64,000 nucleotides of DNA. Origin: Methanoregula sp. (lineage in GTDB: Archaea > Halobacteriota > Methanomicrobia > Methanomicrobiales > Methanospirillaceae). The position numbers were made by a program, and so were the translations under genes. Of this stretch, positions 35,528 to 43,724 are shown one piece after another. Position 1 is the first letter of the stretch. Each line of letters opens with the position of its first letter. The stretch is from positions 62,001 to 126,000 of the forward strand of contig NZ_JALOCH010000003.1 in NCBI RefSeq assembly GCF_023227875.1. The letters are read 5' to 3'. Below the pieces are notes generated by a model. It was not told the origin of the DNA, made no database searches, and was given only the letters and a program-made list of their open reading frames with translations.

Positions 35528-36955
35528 ATGAAACCCCGTTCAGCATCCCCGGCACGGTCCCGTGCAGCATCGATCACCTGCGTCATCCTTTTTCTTATCG
35601 TGATTGTTGTTGCTGCAGGGTGCACGGACCTGCCCGGCACAACGACGGGTCCCTCCTCCCAGCCGGTCCGTGACGGGAAACTTGCGGCTTACTTCTTTGA
35701 TGTCGGCCAGGGCGACTCGCAGCTGATCCTCTTTGGGAATAAGACGATCCTGATCGATGCCGGGGAGACGGAGATGGGCGACCGCGTTGTCGCTGACCTG
35801 GAACGGCTGGGCGTGACCCGGATCGACCTCCTCGTTGCCACGCACCCGCACTCGGACCATATCGGGGGGATGCAGAACGTGCTGGACACCTTCCCGGTCG
35901 GGCTGGTGCTGGACAGCGGCGTGCCGTCATCATCGTCGATTTACGAGAAGTTCCTCATGGAGATCGACCGGAAAGAGATCCCGTACATGGTGGCAAAACA
36001 GGGCCAGACCATCGACCTCGACCCGGCCCTGCGCATCCTCGTCCTCTCTCCACCCGAGGAACGGCTGAATGGCGACCCGAACCAGAACTCGGTGGTCCTG
36101 CGGGTCTCGTACGGCACCGTGAGCATCCTTTATACGGGTGACCTTGGCGGCGAAACGGAGGCAGCACTCACAAAGACCGGGTACCCGGCCGATGCACAGG
36201 TCCTCAATGTCGGCCATCACGGGAGCACCTATTCGACGTCCGCGGCATTCCTCTCCCGCGTGCACCCCGGTGTTGCGATCATCAGCGTTGCTGAGGACAA
36301 CCCTTACGGCCACCCCCACGACCAGATACTCGACCGGCTTTCCGGATCCGGTGTAATCGTGTACCGGACCGACCGGGACGGGACGATCCTTGTCCGAAGC
36401 GACGGGACCACCTACACGGTAACAACGGAGAAGGGCGGATCGGGAATCTGGGATGTGGCGACAACCGCAGTGCCGGTCTTCATTCCTCCCACGACCACCG
36501 TGACGGTTGCCCCGCTCCAGAATATTTCCCTGAACCTGACCGGTATCATCCCGGCCTTCCCCTCGAATATCACGATTCCGGAAACACTGCCTCCCATGCA
36601 GATCGGCAATGCCTCGTCCGTGTACATCAGCGCAATACAGTTCGATGCGCCCGGGGATGACCGGGAGAACCTGAACGGCGAATGGGTCCGGATCGCAAAC
36701 CGGGGGGACGGCCCGGTGCTTATTGCCGGCTGGACGCTCTCAGACAGTACCGGTTCTCCCGTGTTCACCTTCCCCGCCGTTCTCCTTATGCCGTCCACGT
36801 CCGTGACGGTCTTTTCCGGCAGCGGCACAATGAACGATACCGCGCTCTTCATGGGACGGTCCGTACCGCTCTTTGGCAACAGCGGGGATGCGGCCATCCT
36901 CCGTGATGGCTCGGGTACAGTGATCGACCGGGAAGGAGAGGACGTGACCGCATGA
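35528..36955 (+). CDS. ComEC-like metallo-beta-lactamase lipoprotein with lamin-tail domain
   Basis: The 475-residue protein has a signal helix ending in a lipobox (VAAGC, Cys near 32), so it is anchored outside the cell. Residues 50-300 form a metallo-beta-lactamase fold of the ComEC/Rec2 type, with FFDVGQGDS, ATHPHSDHIGG, NSVVLRV, LYTGD and VGHHGS. A Thr/Pro-rich linker follows. Residues about 360-475 look like a lamin-tail domain (NGEWVRIANRGDGPVLIAGW). It may hydrolyse external nucleic acids or phosphodiesters. The channel part of ComEC is absent. The next gene, a DUF3006 protein, overlaps by ATGA. Confidence 0.86.
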   Translation: MKPRSASPARSRAASITCVILFLIVIVVAAGCTDLPGTTTGPSSQPVRDGKLAAYFFDVGQGDSQLILFGNKTILIDAGETEMGDRVVADLERLGVTRIDLLVATHPHSDHIGGMQNVLDTFPVGLVLDSGVPSSSSIYEKFLMEIDRKEIPYMVAKQGQTIDLDPALRILVLSPPEERLNGDPNQNSVVLRVSYGTVSILYTGDLGGETEAALTKTGYPADAQVLNVGHHGSTYSTSAAFLSRVHPGVAIISVAEDNPYGHPHDQILDRLSGSGVIVYRTDRDGTILVRSDGTTYTVTTEKGGSGIWDVATTAVPVFIPPTTTVTVAPLQNISLNLTGIIPAFPSNITIPETLPPMQIGNASSVYISAIQFDAPGDDRENLNGEWVRIANRGDGPVLIAGWTLSDSTGSPVFTFPAVLLMPSTSVTVFSGSGTMNDTALFMGRSVPLFGNSGDAAILRDGSGTVIDREGEDVTA

Positions 36956-37170
36956 GAGCCACGGTCGATCAGATCGATGAAGGGATCGCGGTCATGGTCC
37001 CCCGCGAGGGCGATGCCCGGCCATTCCACCTGCCCGTCTCATTCCTGCCACCCGGTTGCCGTGAGGGCGATATTGTCACCGTCACGATCGTGCGGGACGA
37101 TGCTGCGACCGCTGAAGCAAAGGAGAGGGTCGCCGGGTTCATACAACGACTGGAACAAAAGGGCCGGTAA
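36952..37170 (+). CDS. DUF3006 family protein
   Basis: The 72-residue protein has the DUF3006 pattern: a first strand DQIDEGIAVMVPREG, then LPVSFLPPGCREGDIVTVTI and a charged C-terminal helix. Such genes often accompany ComEC-like metallo-beta-lactamases; the function is unknown. Its ATG overlaps the stop of the lipoprotein gene, so the two are co-translated. It has no signal sequence, so it probably stays in the cytoplasm although its partner is exported. Confidence 0.78.
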   Translation: MRATVDQIDEGIAVMVPREGDARPFHLPVSFLPPGCREGDIVTVTIVRDDAATAEAKERVAGFIQRLEQKGR

Positions 37171-37245
37171 CCGCCACTCCTTTCACGGCCCTGCGGGTCT
37201 TACGGAGCGACACCATTTTCCTGTAGGAGATCCAATGGCGCTTAT

Positions 37246-37449
37246 ATGTCCCATGAAGCATTTGAGCACCATGACCATCCTGCCCACACCGAACCCTCAA
37301 AGAAATGCCGGTTCTGCTCGACCGAATACTCAACGGAGCACAACAACTCGTTCCTCGGGATCTGCCAGAACTGCGGGTACAAGATCCTGATCGTGCTTTT
37401 GATCATCATGATCTCGACGTCCTATATCGCGTGGTTTGGCGTCCTGTAA
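37246..37449 (+). CDS. Zinc-ribbon protein with C-terminal membrane helix
   Basis: The 67-residue protein has a His-rich start (HEAFEHHDHPAH), a four-cysteine ribbon (CRFC ... ICQNC) at about 21-43 and one hydrophobic helix (KILIVLLIIMISTSYIAWFGVL) at the end. The topology is a cytosolic ribbon tethered to the membrane. I recognise no named family. A GCTTATATG element overlaps the start region, so the message may be leaderless or the true start nearby. Another frame here is open but unconvincing. Confidence 0.65.
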   Translation: MSHEAFEHHDHPAHTEPSKKCRFCSTEYSTEHNNSFLGICQNCGYKILIVLLIIMISTSYIAWFGVL

Positions 37450-37486
37450 TTTTTCTTTTTTAATTTATCCCTGATGAGGAAGACCA

Positions 37487-38056
37487 ATGAAGATTGCCTT
37501 TGTGATCTACGACAACGTCACCCTGCTGGATTTTGCCGGTGCATACGACCCGCTGACCCGTCTCAAAACAATGGGATTTATGCCGGACCTCACGTACGAT
37601 ATCTGCGCCCGGAAGGAATGTATCCGGTCGGCTGAAGGCGCTGAACTAAGTGCGGACCGGGTGGGATGCGACCTCTCATCCTACGATTACGTGATCATTC
37701 CCGGTGGCGAAGGGATCCAGCAGCTGATGAAGGACCCGGCGTTCCTGCGCTGGATCTCCGTTGCATCAGAAAAGACAACGGTTGCAGCGGTCTGCGGGGG
37801 TTCGCTCCTGCTCGGCGCTGCCGGCCTGCTGCGTACCCGTAAGGCAACAACACACCCCCGGCTGATGAATATCCTGGAAAATTTTGTGGGGGATGTATCG
37901 ACCGACAGGATCGTTGACGAGGGGAATATCATCACGGCCGGTGGCGTAACTGCTGCTATCGACCTCGGCCTGTACCTCTGCGAGAAGATTGCCGGTGCGG
38001 AAGTGAGAGGGAAGATCCAGGTGCAGATGGATTACCGGTGTTACCGGATCGTGTAA
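37487..38056 (+). CDS. DJ-1/PfpI family protein (isonitrile-hydratase-like)
   Basis: The 189-residue protein begins MKIAFVIYDNVTLLDFAGAYDPL, typical of the DJ-1/PfpI branch near isonitrile hydratase and AraC-fused amidase domains. The nucleophile elbow is VAAVCGGSLLLGAAGLL, with the reactive Cys near residue 103. TTHPRLMNIL and ITAGGVTAAIDLGLYL are further family blocks. GGAAGACC precedes the ATG. Function could be a hydratase, glyoxalase-type or stress protein. No partner gene is evident. A 60-bp tandem array begins 25 bp downstream. Confidence 0.88.
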   Translation: MKIAFVIYDNVTLLDFAGAYDPLTRLKTMGFMPDLTYDICARKECIRSAEGAELSADRVGCDLSSYDYVIIPGGEGIQQLMKDPAFLRWISVASEKTTVAAVCGGSLLLGAAGLLRTRKATTHPRLMNILENFVGDVSTDRIVDEGNIITAGGVTAAIDLGLYLCEKIAGAEVRGKIQVQMDYRCYRIV

Positions 38057-38080
38057 GTGGGAACGGACAGATCCCTTTTT

Positions 38081-38349
38081 CGCAGGGTTCGTTCGAGTCG
38101 AAGAACCCTTCAGGTTCTTCTTCCGCCTCATCCTGTGTTCCGCAGGGTTCTTCGAGTCGAAAAACCCCTTCAGGTTCTTCTTCCGCCTCATCCTGTGTTC
38201 CGCAGGGTTCGTCGAGTCGAAAAACCCCTTCAGGTTCTTCTTCCGCCTCATCCTGTGTTCCGCAGGGTTCGTCGAATCGAAGAACCCCTTTAAGATCTTC
38301 TCCCACCTCACCCTGTGTTCCGCAGGGTTCGTTGAGTCGAAGAACCAGG
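38081..38349. repeat. 60-bp tandem repeat array (about 4.5 units)
   Basis: CGCAGGGTTC recurs exactly at 38081, 38141, 38201, 38261 and 38321, a strict 60-bp period. Units 1-3 are nearly identical and unit 4 and the partial fifth are more diverged. Each unit contains a GTCGAA phrase and an AACCC...GGTTCTTCTTC hairpin, linking it to the dispersed hairpin family. As 60 is divisible by three, frames on both strands stay open through the array and yield repetitive Ser/Cys- or Glu-rich peptides that I do not regard as genes. The rest of 38057-38445 holds nothing else I can support. Confidence 0.85.
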
Positions 38350-38445
38350 GTGTTTTTGTGCCGTCTTACCTTGCGTTTCATAGGGTTCATCGTCCCCAAC
38401 CATTATGTACCGGTTCTGCCCCACTACCCCATATGGTGAATATGA

Positions 38446-38730
38446 ATGTCTGATATGGTCCTGCCCCTTGCCCTTGCACTCTTTGAGTACGTGAACGTTC
38501 TGGTGGCCCTGTTTGCAGTCGCTCTTGCCATAAAATGGCAGAAGACAGAATTTTACGCAGGCCTCATCTTCCTCCTGCTCTACACGATCATCGATGCGAT
38601 CGAGCTCTCCCTAGCCGCAATCTTCGATGTGAACATGATCAACGCATCGCAGTTTGGGTTTATCCTCCTCGCGCTTGCCGGGTTTATCGTGGGAATGCGC
38701 CCTGCGGAGCCTATTAAGAAAACAGCGTGA
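38446..38730 (+). CDS. Small membrane protein, three helices
   Basis: The 94-residue protein has three hydrophobic helices (about 5-27, 35-58 and 66-85) with acidic residues inside the second (IIDAIELSLAAIF) and a short Lys tail. I recognise no family. GGTGA lies about nine bases before the ATG. It stands alone between the tandem repeat array and the NHL protein gene. A small transporter component or membrane regulator are both possible. Confidence 0.65.
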   Translation: MSDMVLPLALALFEYVNVLVALFAVALAIKWQKTEFYAGLIFLLLYTIIDAIELSLAAIFDVNMINASQFGFILLALAGFIVGMRPAEPIKKTA

Positions 38731-38909
38731 AGGCCTGGCGTTCCTTTTTTAGGTACTGCCCCGGATAATGACGTTTTCATGCGCTGTTTCATCTCATGAA
38801 AACAAAAAAAACTGAAAATCCGGAAGGTGAAGAGCATATTTTTATCAAAACATATTACTAATTTTATTATCAGTATAGAACAAAGAACGATCAGGAGCGT
38901 TGGGATATT

Positions 38910-40160
38910 TTGCAAAATAAAAAAAACCTCGCGCATCCGGTATCGATTGTGCTGTGTCTTCTCCTGTTCCTCGTGCTGGTCCAGGGAGTTGCCGCGGAAG
39001 CGCCATGTACATTTGTCAAAATGTGGGGATCGTATGACGGAGGATCCGGCACTACCTCCAACGGTATTGCTACTGATGCTTCCGACAAGGTCTACGTAGC
39101 CGAAACGGGCAACAACAGGATCCTGGTATTCTCCTCCGACGGGTCAATACTATCCAGATGGAATCTCAACTGGACCGAACCCGGGCAGCTGGATGTTGCC
39201 TCTCCCTATGGTATCGCCGTTGATTCATCCCACAATGTGTATATTACCGACCGTGAAAACAACACGGTCCAGAAGTACACCCCACGGGGTTTTGTAACCA
39301 CCTGGGGTAACGAGGGGACCGGCGAGGGGCAGTTCTCCTCCCCTGCCGGTGTCGCTGTTGATCCCTCCGGTAACGTGTATGTAGCTGACACGGGCAACAA
39401 CAGGATCCAGAAATTCCATTCAACCGGAACTTTTCTGATGGCCTGGGGATCGTATGGAACCCCCGACGGGTCGTTCAATGCACCGATGGATGTAACCGTT
39501 GATTCATCCGGCCACGTCTATATTGCTGATACCGGTAACAAACGGATACAAAAATTCAGCCCGGACGGAACGTTTCTCGCAAAATGGGGTAGTGAGGGGA
39601 CCGGCGAGGGGCAGTTCTCGACCCCCACCGGTATCGCAGTTGATTCCAAAGGTAATGTCTACGTTGCCGATCTCACCTCCCGGGTCCAGGAGTTTAACCC
39701 TGCCGGGGAATTTTTAACAACCTGCGATACCGGCGCGACCACTAACGATGTTGCCGTAGATCCGTCTGGCACGATATACGCCCTATGGCAGTCCGGGCCT
39801 CACTGGAAGATTGGGAAATACGGGACCCGCGATCCAACTTCTCCTTCGGCCTCCGCCCCGGGAGTGCACACCACATTTTCGGTTTTTGTAGAACAGACAA
39901 AACCCCGGGTTACCCCAACAACCAGTCTTATGACCGCACCACCCACCTCCCCAGCGACAATTGCAACTCCCACCATGACACCACCCACCACCACCCGGGT
40001 GACAATTGTATCTCCCACCCTCTCTCCAACCATGGATTCTGATACGAAGATCGCAGAGCCCGGAGAGCAACCTGCAGAACAAGGAAGGAAACCTGAGGAG
40101 CAGTGGAACATCCTGGACCGGGTAATGGCAGTTTTAGGAAAACTGGTAGGTCGGAAATAA
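38910..40160 (+). CDS. Secreted NHL-repeat (beta-propeller) protein
   Basis: The 416-residue protein has a signal peptide (about 1-30) followed by six NHL repeats, each with a GIAVD/GVAVD, NVYVADTGNNRIQKF and WGSEGTGEGQFS pattern, forming a beta-propeller to about residue 300. A Thr/Pro-rich stretch (about 310-375) and a charged tail with a short hydrophobic end (DRVMAVLGKLVGRK) follow. The start is a TTG, preceded by AGGAGCG; no ATG lies before the signal sequence. NHL propellers usually bind proteins or other ligands outside the cell. The repeats are similar enough in DNA to be locally homogenised. Confidence 0.83.
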   Translation: MQNKKNLAHPVSIVLCLLLFLVLVQGVAAEAPCTFVKMWGSYDGGSGTTSNGIATDASDKVYVAETGNNRILVFSSDGSILSRWNLNWTEPGQLDVASPYGIAVDSSHNVYITDRENNTVQKYTPRGFVTTWGNEGTGEGQFSSPAGVAVDPSGNVYVADTGNNRIQKFHSTGTFLMAWGSYGTPDGSFNAPMDVTVDSSGHVYIADTGNKRIQKFSPDGTFLAKWGSEGTGEGQFSTPTGIAVDSKGNVYVADLTSRVQEFNPAGEFLTTCDTGATTNDVAVDPSGTIYALWQSGPHWKIGKYGTRDPTSPSASAPGVHTTFSVFVEQTKPRVTPTTSLMTAPPTSPATIATPTMTPPTTTRVTIVSPTLSPTMDSDTKIAEPGEQPAEQGRKPEEQWNILDRVMAVLGKLVGRK

Positions 40161-40215
40161 TTTTTTACCATAGGCGAGGCATAAAAAAGGGATACACGGT
40201 CAGGACCTTGTCTCC

Positions 40216-40285
40216 TTCTTCGAAATCCGAAAGGCCATCAGGCCTTGAGGATGAGAAGAAGTGCGAAGCACTTCTTCGAACACCC
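40216..40285. repeat. Hairpin cluster of the GAAGA...TCTTC family (locus 4)
   Basis: Two perfect hairpins are seen. AAGGCC (40231-40236) and GGCCTT (40241-40246) flank ATCA. GAAGAAGTGC (40255-40264) and GCACTTCTTC (40268-40277) flank GAA. The loops and outer GAAGA/TCTTC ends match locus 1. It lies between convergent genes (NHL protein and acyl-CoA ligase), where a bidirectional terminator would be useful. Confidence 0.65.
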
Positions 40286-40325
40286 TTGAGCACGCGAAAA
40301 GTTCAGGAAAATAGAAAAAAAAAGA

Positions 40326-42026
40326 TTATGCAGTCTGGACCTTGTCCGCCTCTTCGAGGTGGAGCACCCTGATCGACTCGTCCCGCATCTTGTACTTCTG
40401 GATCTTGCCGGAGATGTTGATCGGGAAGTCCTGGACGAACATCACGTACCGCGGGATCTTATAGTGGGCGATCTTCCCCTTGCAGAAGTCCTTCACGTCC
40501 TGCTCGGTCATGGTCTGGCCCTCTTTCATCTTCACCCAGGCACAGAGTTCCTCGCCGTACTTGATGTCCGGGACGCCGACCACGTAGACATCGGAGATCT
40601 TCTCGTGGTGGTGGAGGTACTCCTCGATCTCACGCGGGTAGATGTTCTCCCCGCCCCGGATTACCATGTCCTTGAGCCGGCCGACAATCTTGAAATAGCC
40701 CTCCTCGTCCATAGTGCCGAGATCTCCCGTGTGGTTCCAGTGGTCCTTGTCGAGGGTTGCGTGCGTGGCCGCGGGATTGTTGTAATAGCATTTCATGACG
40801 CAGTAGCCGCGTGCGCAGATCTCCCCGATCTCACCGGTCGGCACGATCTTGCCGGTGTTGGGGTCGATGATCTTGAGTTCGGTATGCGGGAACGCCCTCC
40901 CGATCGTGCTCACCCTGCGGTCGACCGGGTCATCGGTCGTTGTCATGGTGACGCCGGGGCTCGTCTCGGTCTGGCCGTACACGATCACGATATCGCTCAT
41001 GTGCATCTTGGTGTTGACTTCCTTCATCACTTCAATCGGGCAGGGAGAGCCGGCCATGATACCGGTCCTGAGGGAGCGGAGGTCGTACCTGGCAAAGTTA
41101 GGGTGGGCGAGCTCGGCAATGAACATGGTCGGGACACCGTGCAGGGCCGTGCAGTGCTCCTTCTCAACGGTCTTTAAGACCTCCTCGGCATCGAAGGCCG
41201 GTGCGGGCAGCACCATGGTCGAACCGTGGGTGACGCAGGCCAGGTTCGAGAGGACCATGCCGAAGCAGTGGTAGAAGGGTACGGGGATACAGAGACGGTC
41301 CTTCTCGGTAAATTTCATCCCCTCGCCGATGATGAACCCGTTGTTGAGGACATTGTGGTGGGTCAGGACAACCCCCTTGGGGAACCCCGTGGTGCCGCTC
41401 GTGTACTGGATATTGATCGGGTCATCGAACGAGAGTCCCTCGCCCCGTTCTGCAACCTCGTCCATATTGATCTCCTCGGCCTTTTTCAAAAAGTCACTCC
41501 AGGTAAACATCCCGTTATACACGGTGTCGCCCATGAAGACCACATTTTTCAGGTACGGGAACTTCTCGCTGGAGATCTTACCGGCCCTTGACTCGTAGGC
41601 CTCGGGGCAGGCCTCGTAGAACATTCCCACGTAGTCCGAAGTCTTGAACCGGCCCTGCACGATCAGGGTCGAGATCTCGGCCTGCTTGAGCACGTACTCG
41701 AGCTCGTACGTGCGGTACGCCGGGTTGATGTTCACCATGATGGCGCCGATCTTGGAGGTGGCGAACTGCACCACGACCCACTCGGCATAGTTCATCGCCC
41801 AGATGCCGACGCGGTTGCCCTTCTCCACACCAAGGCCCATCAGGGCCCGGGCAACGATGTTCACCTGCTCGGCGAATTCCCGGTAGGTGTACCGGATATT
41901 CTGGTGCACCGAAACGACCGCCTCGGTGTCCGGATATTTTTTTGCAATACTGTCGACCATCTCGCTGATGGTCATGCCCAGCAGGGGCACACCTGAAGTC
42001 CCGCAAATATAACTGCCCTCAATCAT
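40326..42026 (-). CDS. Acyl-CoA ligase (AMP-dependent synthetase)
   Basis: The 566-residue ANL-superfamily enzyme activates a carboxylic acid through an acyl-AMP and transfers it to CoA. Motifs are YTSGTTGFPKGVVLTH (P-loop), VYGQTETSPG, TGDLGTMDEEGYF, GRLKDMVIRGGENIYP and a C-terminal ISGKIQKYKMR with the catalytic Lys. It most resembles medium/long-chain fatty acyl-CoA ligases, but chain length cannot be inferred by eye. I placed the start at 42026 (MIEGSYICGTS); a longer frame to 42134 is open but implausible. No beta-oxidation genes are nearby. Confidence 0.9.
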   Translation of the reverse strand: MIEGSYICGTSGVPLLGMTISEMVDSIAKKYPDTEAVVSVHQNIRYTYREFAEQVNIVARALMGLGVEKGNRVGIWAMNYAEWVVVQFATSKIGAIMVNINPAYRTYELEYVLKQAEISTLIVQGRFKTSDYVGMFYEACPEAYESRAGKISSEKFPYLKNVVFMGDTVYNGMFTWSDFLKKAEEINMDEVAERGEGLSFDDPINIQYTSGTTGFPKGVVLTHHNVLNNGFIIGEGMKFTEKDRLCIPVPFYHCFGMVLSNLACVTHGSTMVLPAPAFDAEEVLKTVEKEHCTALHGVPTMFIAELAHPNFARYDLRSLRTGIMAGSPCPIEVMKEVNTKMHMSDIVIVYGQTETSPGVTMTTTDDPVDRRVSTIGRAFPHTELKIIDPNTGKIVPTGEIGEICARGYCVMKCYYNNPAATHATLDKDHWNHTGDLGTMDEEGYFKIVGRLKDMVIRGGENIYPREIEEYLHHHEKISDVYVVGVPDIKYGEELCAWVKMKEGQTMTEQDVKDFCKGKIAHYKIPRYVMFVQDFPINISGKIQKYKMRDESIRVLHLEEADKVQTA

Positions 42027-42118
42027 TGCATCAGTACTAAGAATCGAGATTTTATATGCGTGGTGATTTGTCCGGAATGTGGTGCACCTGAGCCCTGCCC
42101 CACGTACAAGAGCAAAAC

Positions 42119-42135
42119 TCTTAAGTTTATACACT
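42119..42135 (+). promoter_or_regulatory. Probable TATA element of tRNA-Trp
   Basis: CTTAAGTTTATACACTG lies about 50-60 bp before the tRNA 5' end. That is consistent with initiation near 42150 and a short leader removed by RNase P. The call is by motif and position only. Confidence 0.4.
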
Positions 42136-42181
42136 GCGATTTTATTGAGTCAGCACGGGAATACCGTCCCTGCTGGTGTAA

Positions 42182-42410
42182 GGGGTTGTGGCCTAGCCCG
42201 GTATGGCGACGGGCTCCAGCGGTCTTTGCGTTCTTTGTGCTCGCAGATGATGAACAATGGGTCTACTGACTAATTGCCCATTCTGGCATCAGCCAGTGTG
42301 GGCAAGGAGAAACTCGGTTACGAGTTTCGACTTGGATGATGACCCGTTGGAGCACTGATGCGCATGTCGGAGAGACCCGTCGATCGTGAGTTCAAATCTC
42401 ACCAACCCCA
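42182..42410 (+). tRNA. tRNA-Trp (anticodon CCA) with a 155-nt intron
   Basis: Exon 1 (42182-42219) has acceptor GGGGTTG, D arm GCC...GGC, anticodon stem ACGGG, then CTCCAG with anticodon CCA at 42216-42218. Exon 2 (42375-42410) supplies the last loop base A, stem CCCGT, T arm GTGAG TTCAAAT CTCAC, acceptor CAACCCC and discriminator A. The intron sits after position 37, the usual archaeal site. CCAGCGG and GGAGA around the junctions can form the splicing bulge-helix-bulge. Splice positions are inferred from folding and could shift by a base. Confidence 0.93.
42220..42374 (+). ncRNA. tRNA-Trp intron: box C/D methylation guide RNA
   Basis: The intron carries box C (ATGATGA, 42247-42253), D' (CTGA, 42266-42269), C' (ATGATGA, 42336-42342) and D (CTGA, 42355-42358). 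The guide before D pairs with exon 1 and the 5' splice region. Its fifth base from D faces C34, predicting 2'-O-methylation of the first anticodon base. The guide before D' pairs with the 3' side of the anticodon stem and its fifth base faces position 39. Both targets agree with the guide known in other euryarchaeal tRNA-Trp introns. Between D' and C' this intron has two extra hairpins (TTGCCCA/TGGGCAA and AAACTCG/CGAGTTT). Confidence 0.87.
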
Positions 42411-42417
42411 CGTTTTC

Positions 42418-42915
42418 TCATATCTGCTCTTTTATCGTGCTGGTTTTTTCAGCCGCTCCTGATCTCCGGTGCATAAGCCAGCCCCCGGCAAGTGAGAAAC
42501 CGGCAAATACTGCGCTCACCAGCATCACGACGGGAAAAATAAAAATGGCGTATCCCGTCACAAATGCCAGCCGGGGCATGAGACCGGGTTCCAGGTACGG
42601 GACATACTGGTTCGCGGAGGATACCGCCATGATCAGGTTGCACGCCACAAATACGCCAAGGAAGCCGGCACAATAGGGGACGAGCAGCTCACGGCCGGCA
42701 ACAGGATCGCGCTTACGGATCTTCTCTGATATCGCCCCGGTGATCACCAGCAGGACCGGGACGATGATAAATGCCATGATGATGGTCATGACCGGACGAA
42801 ATTCGCCAAACATAGATAAGAAAAAATCCCGGCCTGTGGAAAAGAGGAGCCAGATGAGGAACCCGGACAGCAGTCCCGGGATAATTATTGCTTTCATGTG
42901 CGGTTTTATGGGCAT
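42418..42915 (-). CDS. Four-helix membrane protein, paralogue A
   Basis: The 165-residue protein has four hydrophobic helices (about 9-30, 40-60, 83-100 and 120-145) separated by charged loops such as GAISEKIRKRDPVAGRE, and a polar tail. It shares layout and many residues with the gene at 43106-43597 (IVPG, PVLLxITG, AGFLG, PGLxxRLAxV, LAGG). A GAGGAG site precedes the ATG. The stop is 8 bp from the tRNA-Trp 3' end. I recognise no named family. Confidence 0.72.
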   Translation of the reverse strand: MPIKPHMKAIIIPGLLSGFLIWLLFSTGRDFFLSMFGEFRPVMTIIMAFIIVPVLLVITGAISEKIRKRDPVAGRELLVPYCAGFLGVFVACNLIMAVSSANQYVPYLEPGLMPRLAFVTGYAIFIFPVVMLVSAVFAGFSLAGGWLMHRRSGAAEKTSTIKEQI

Positions 42916-43007
42916 TACTAACTCCTCGTACCCAATCTCTCAATAATGTTCGTAATATATTTCCCGATATCTGTCTCTCGTTATTAAAACCCGGATTCAG
43001 GTTTATT

Positions 43008-43091
43008 GATGATGACCCGTTGGAGCACTGATGCATGTCGGAGAGACAAAGTCGATCGTGAGTTCAAATCTCACCAACCCCACGTTTTCTC
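43008..43091 (+). repeat. Duplicated 3' part of tRNA-Trp and its intron
   Basis: This 84-bp stretch repeats 42335-42419 almost exactly, from box C' and the D guide through box D, the splice region, T arm and acceptor to GTTTTCTC beyond the tRNA. Differences are a 2-base loss in GCGCATG and CAAAG in place of CCCG. The latter destroys the 3' strand of the anticodon stem. No 5' exon precedes it, so it cannot make a tRNA. It stands at the same place relative to a downstream minus-strand membrane gene as the intact tRNA does. Confidence 0.9.
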
Positions 43092-43105
43092 TTACCGCTT
43101 TTTTG

Positions 43106-43597
43106 TCAGCCTGTGGCTGTTTGTTTTGATCTCCCGTACATGAAAACGCCACCTGCGAGGGCGAACACGGCGAAAATGATACTGCCCGCAAGAAGGATCG
43201 GCAGGCATTGGATCTCCATGCTGCCCACATATGCCAGACGGGATATGAGGCCAGGTGCCATGCCGGGTGTATCCCTTGTTATGTAGGACCCGAACACAAG
43301 AAGGAGGATTGCAATCGCTGTTCCGAGGAACCCGGCAAGGTATGAGGTCCATGCCGTTCTGCCGGTACCCCCCTCCCTGCTCCTCAGTTGTTCCGCTATG
43401 CCCCCGGTGATGAAGAGCAGGACCGGAGGGATGGCCAGTATCAGTACACTAACCGGGAGGGTATGCGGTCCCCCGAGGCCGGCTGATTCAAGATACCCAT
43501 ATACGGTGAAAAATATGGCCGGGTACAGGATCCCGAAGAGGATTCCCGGGACAATGACGGCAGACCAGCCGGGCCGGGGGAATGCTGCCAATCGCAT
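43106..43597 (-). CDS. Four-helix membrane protein, paralogue B
   Basis: The 163-residue protein starts MRLAAFPRPGWSAVIVPG and has four hydrophobic helices and a loop GGIAEQLRSREGGTGR corresponding to that of paralogue A. The tail YGRSKQTATG is polar. Identity to paralogue A looks like about a third, much less than that of the tRNA fragments beside each gene. No ribosome site is obvious. The frame remains open upstream, but the extension overlaps the PhzF-like gene and is not protein-like. Confidence 0.7.
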   Translation of the reverse strand: MRLAAFPRPGWSAVIVPGILFGILYPAIFFTVYGYLESAGLGGPHTLPVSVLILAIPPVLLFITGGIAEQLRSREGGTGRTAWTSYLAGFLGTAIAILLLVFGSYITRDTPGMAPGLISRLAYVGSMEIQCLPILLAGSIIFAVFALAGGVFMYGRSKQTATG

Positions 43598-43724
43598 AAT
43601 GCCGGTATCTGTGTGATACCATAATACGTTCCCGGTCACCTGCGCCCTGACACAGGATCTTTCTGACCCGGTTTCATTGCGCTGTTCCGATCCTTTATTT
43701 CCCCCGGCATGCAATCTCTCTTCC

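Noticed and set aside
38038..38439. Open frames through the 60-bp array, giving Ser/Cys-rich or Glu-rich repeat peptides on both strands
   Set aside because: The period is a multiple of three, so several frames stay open together; no signal, start site or non-repeat domain supports a protein.
43008..43091. Second tRNA-Trp gene
   Set aside because: There is no 5' exon, and the anticodon-stem strand is altered.
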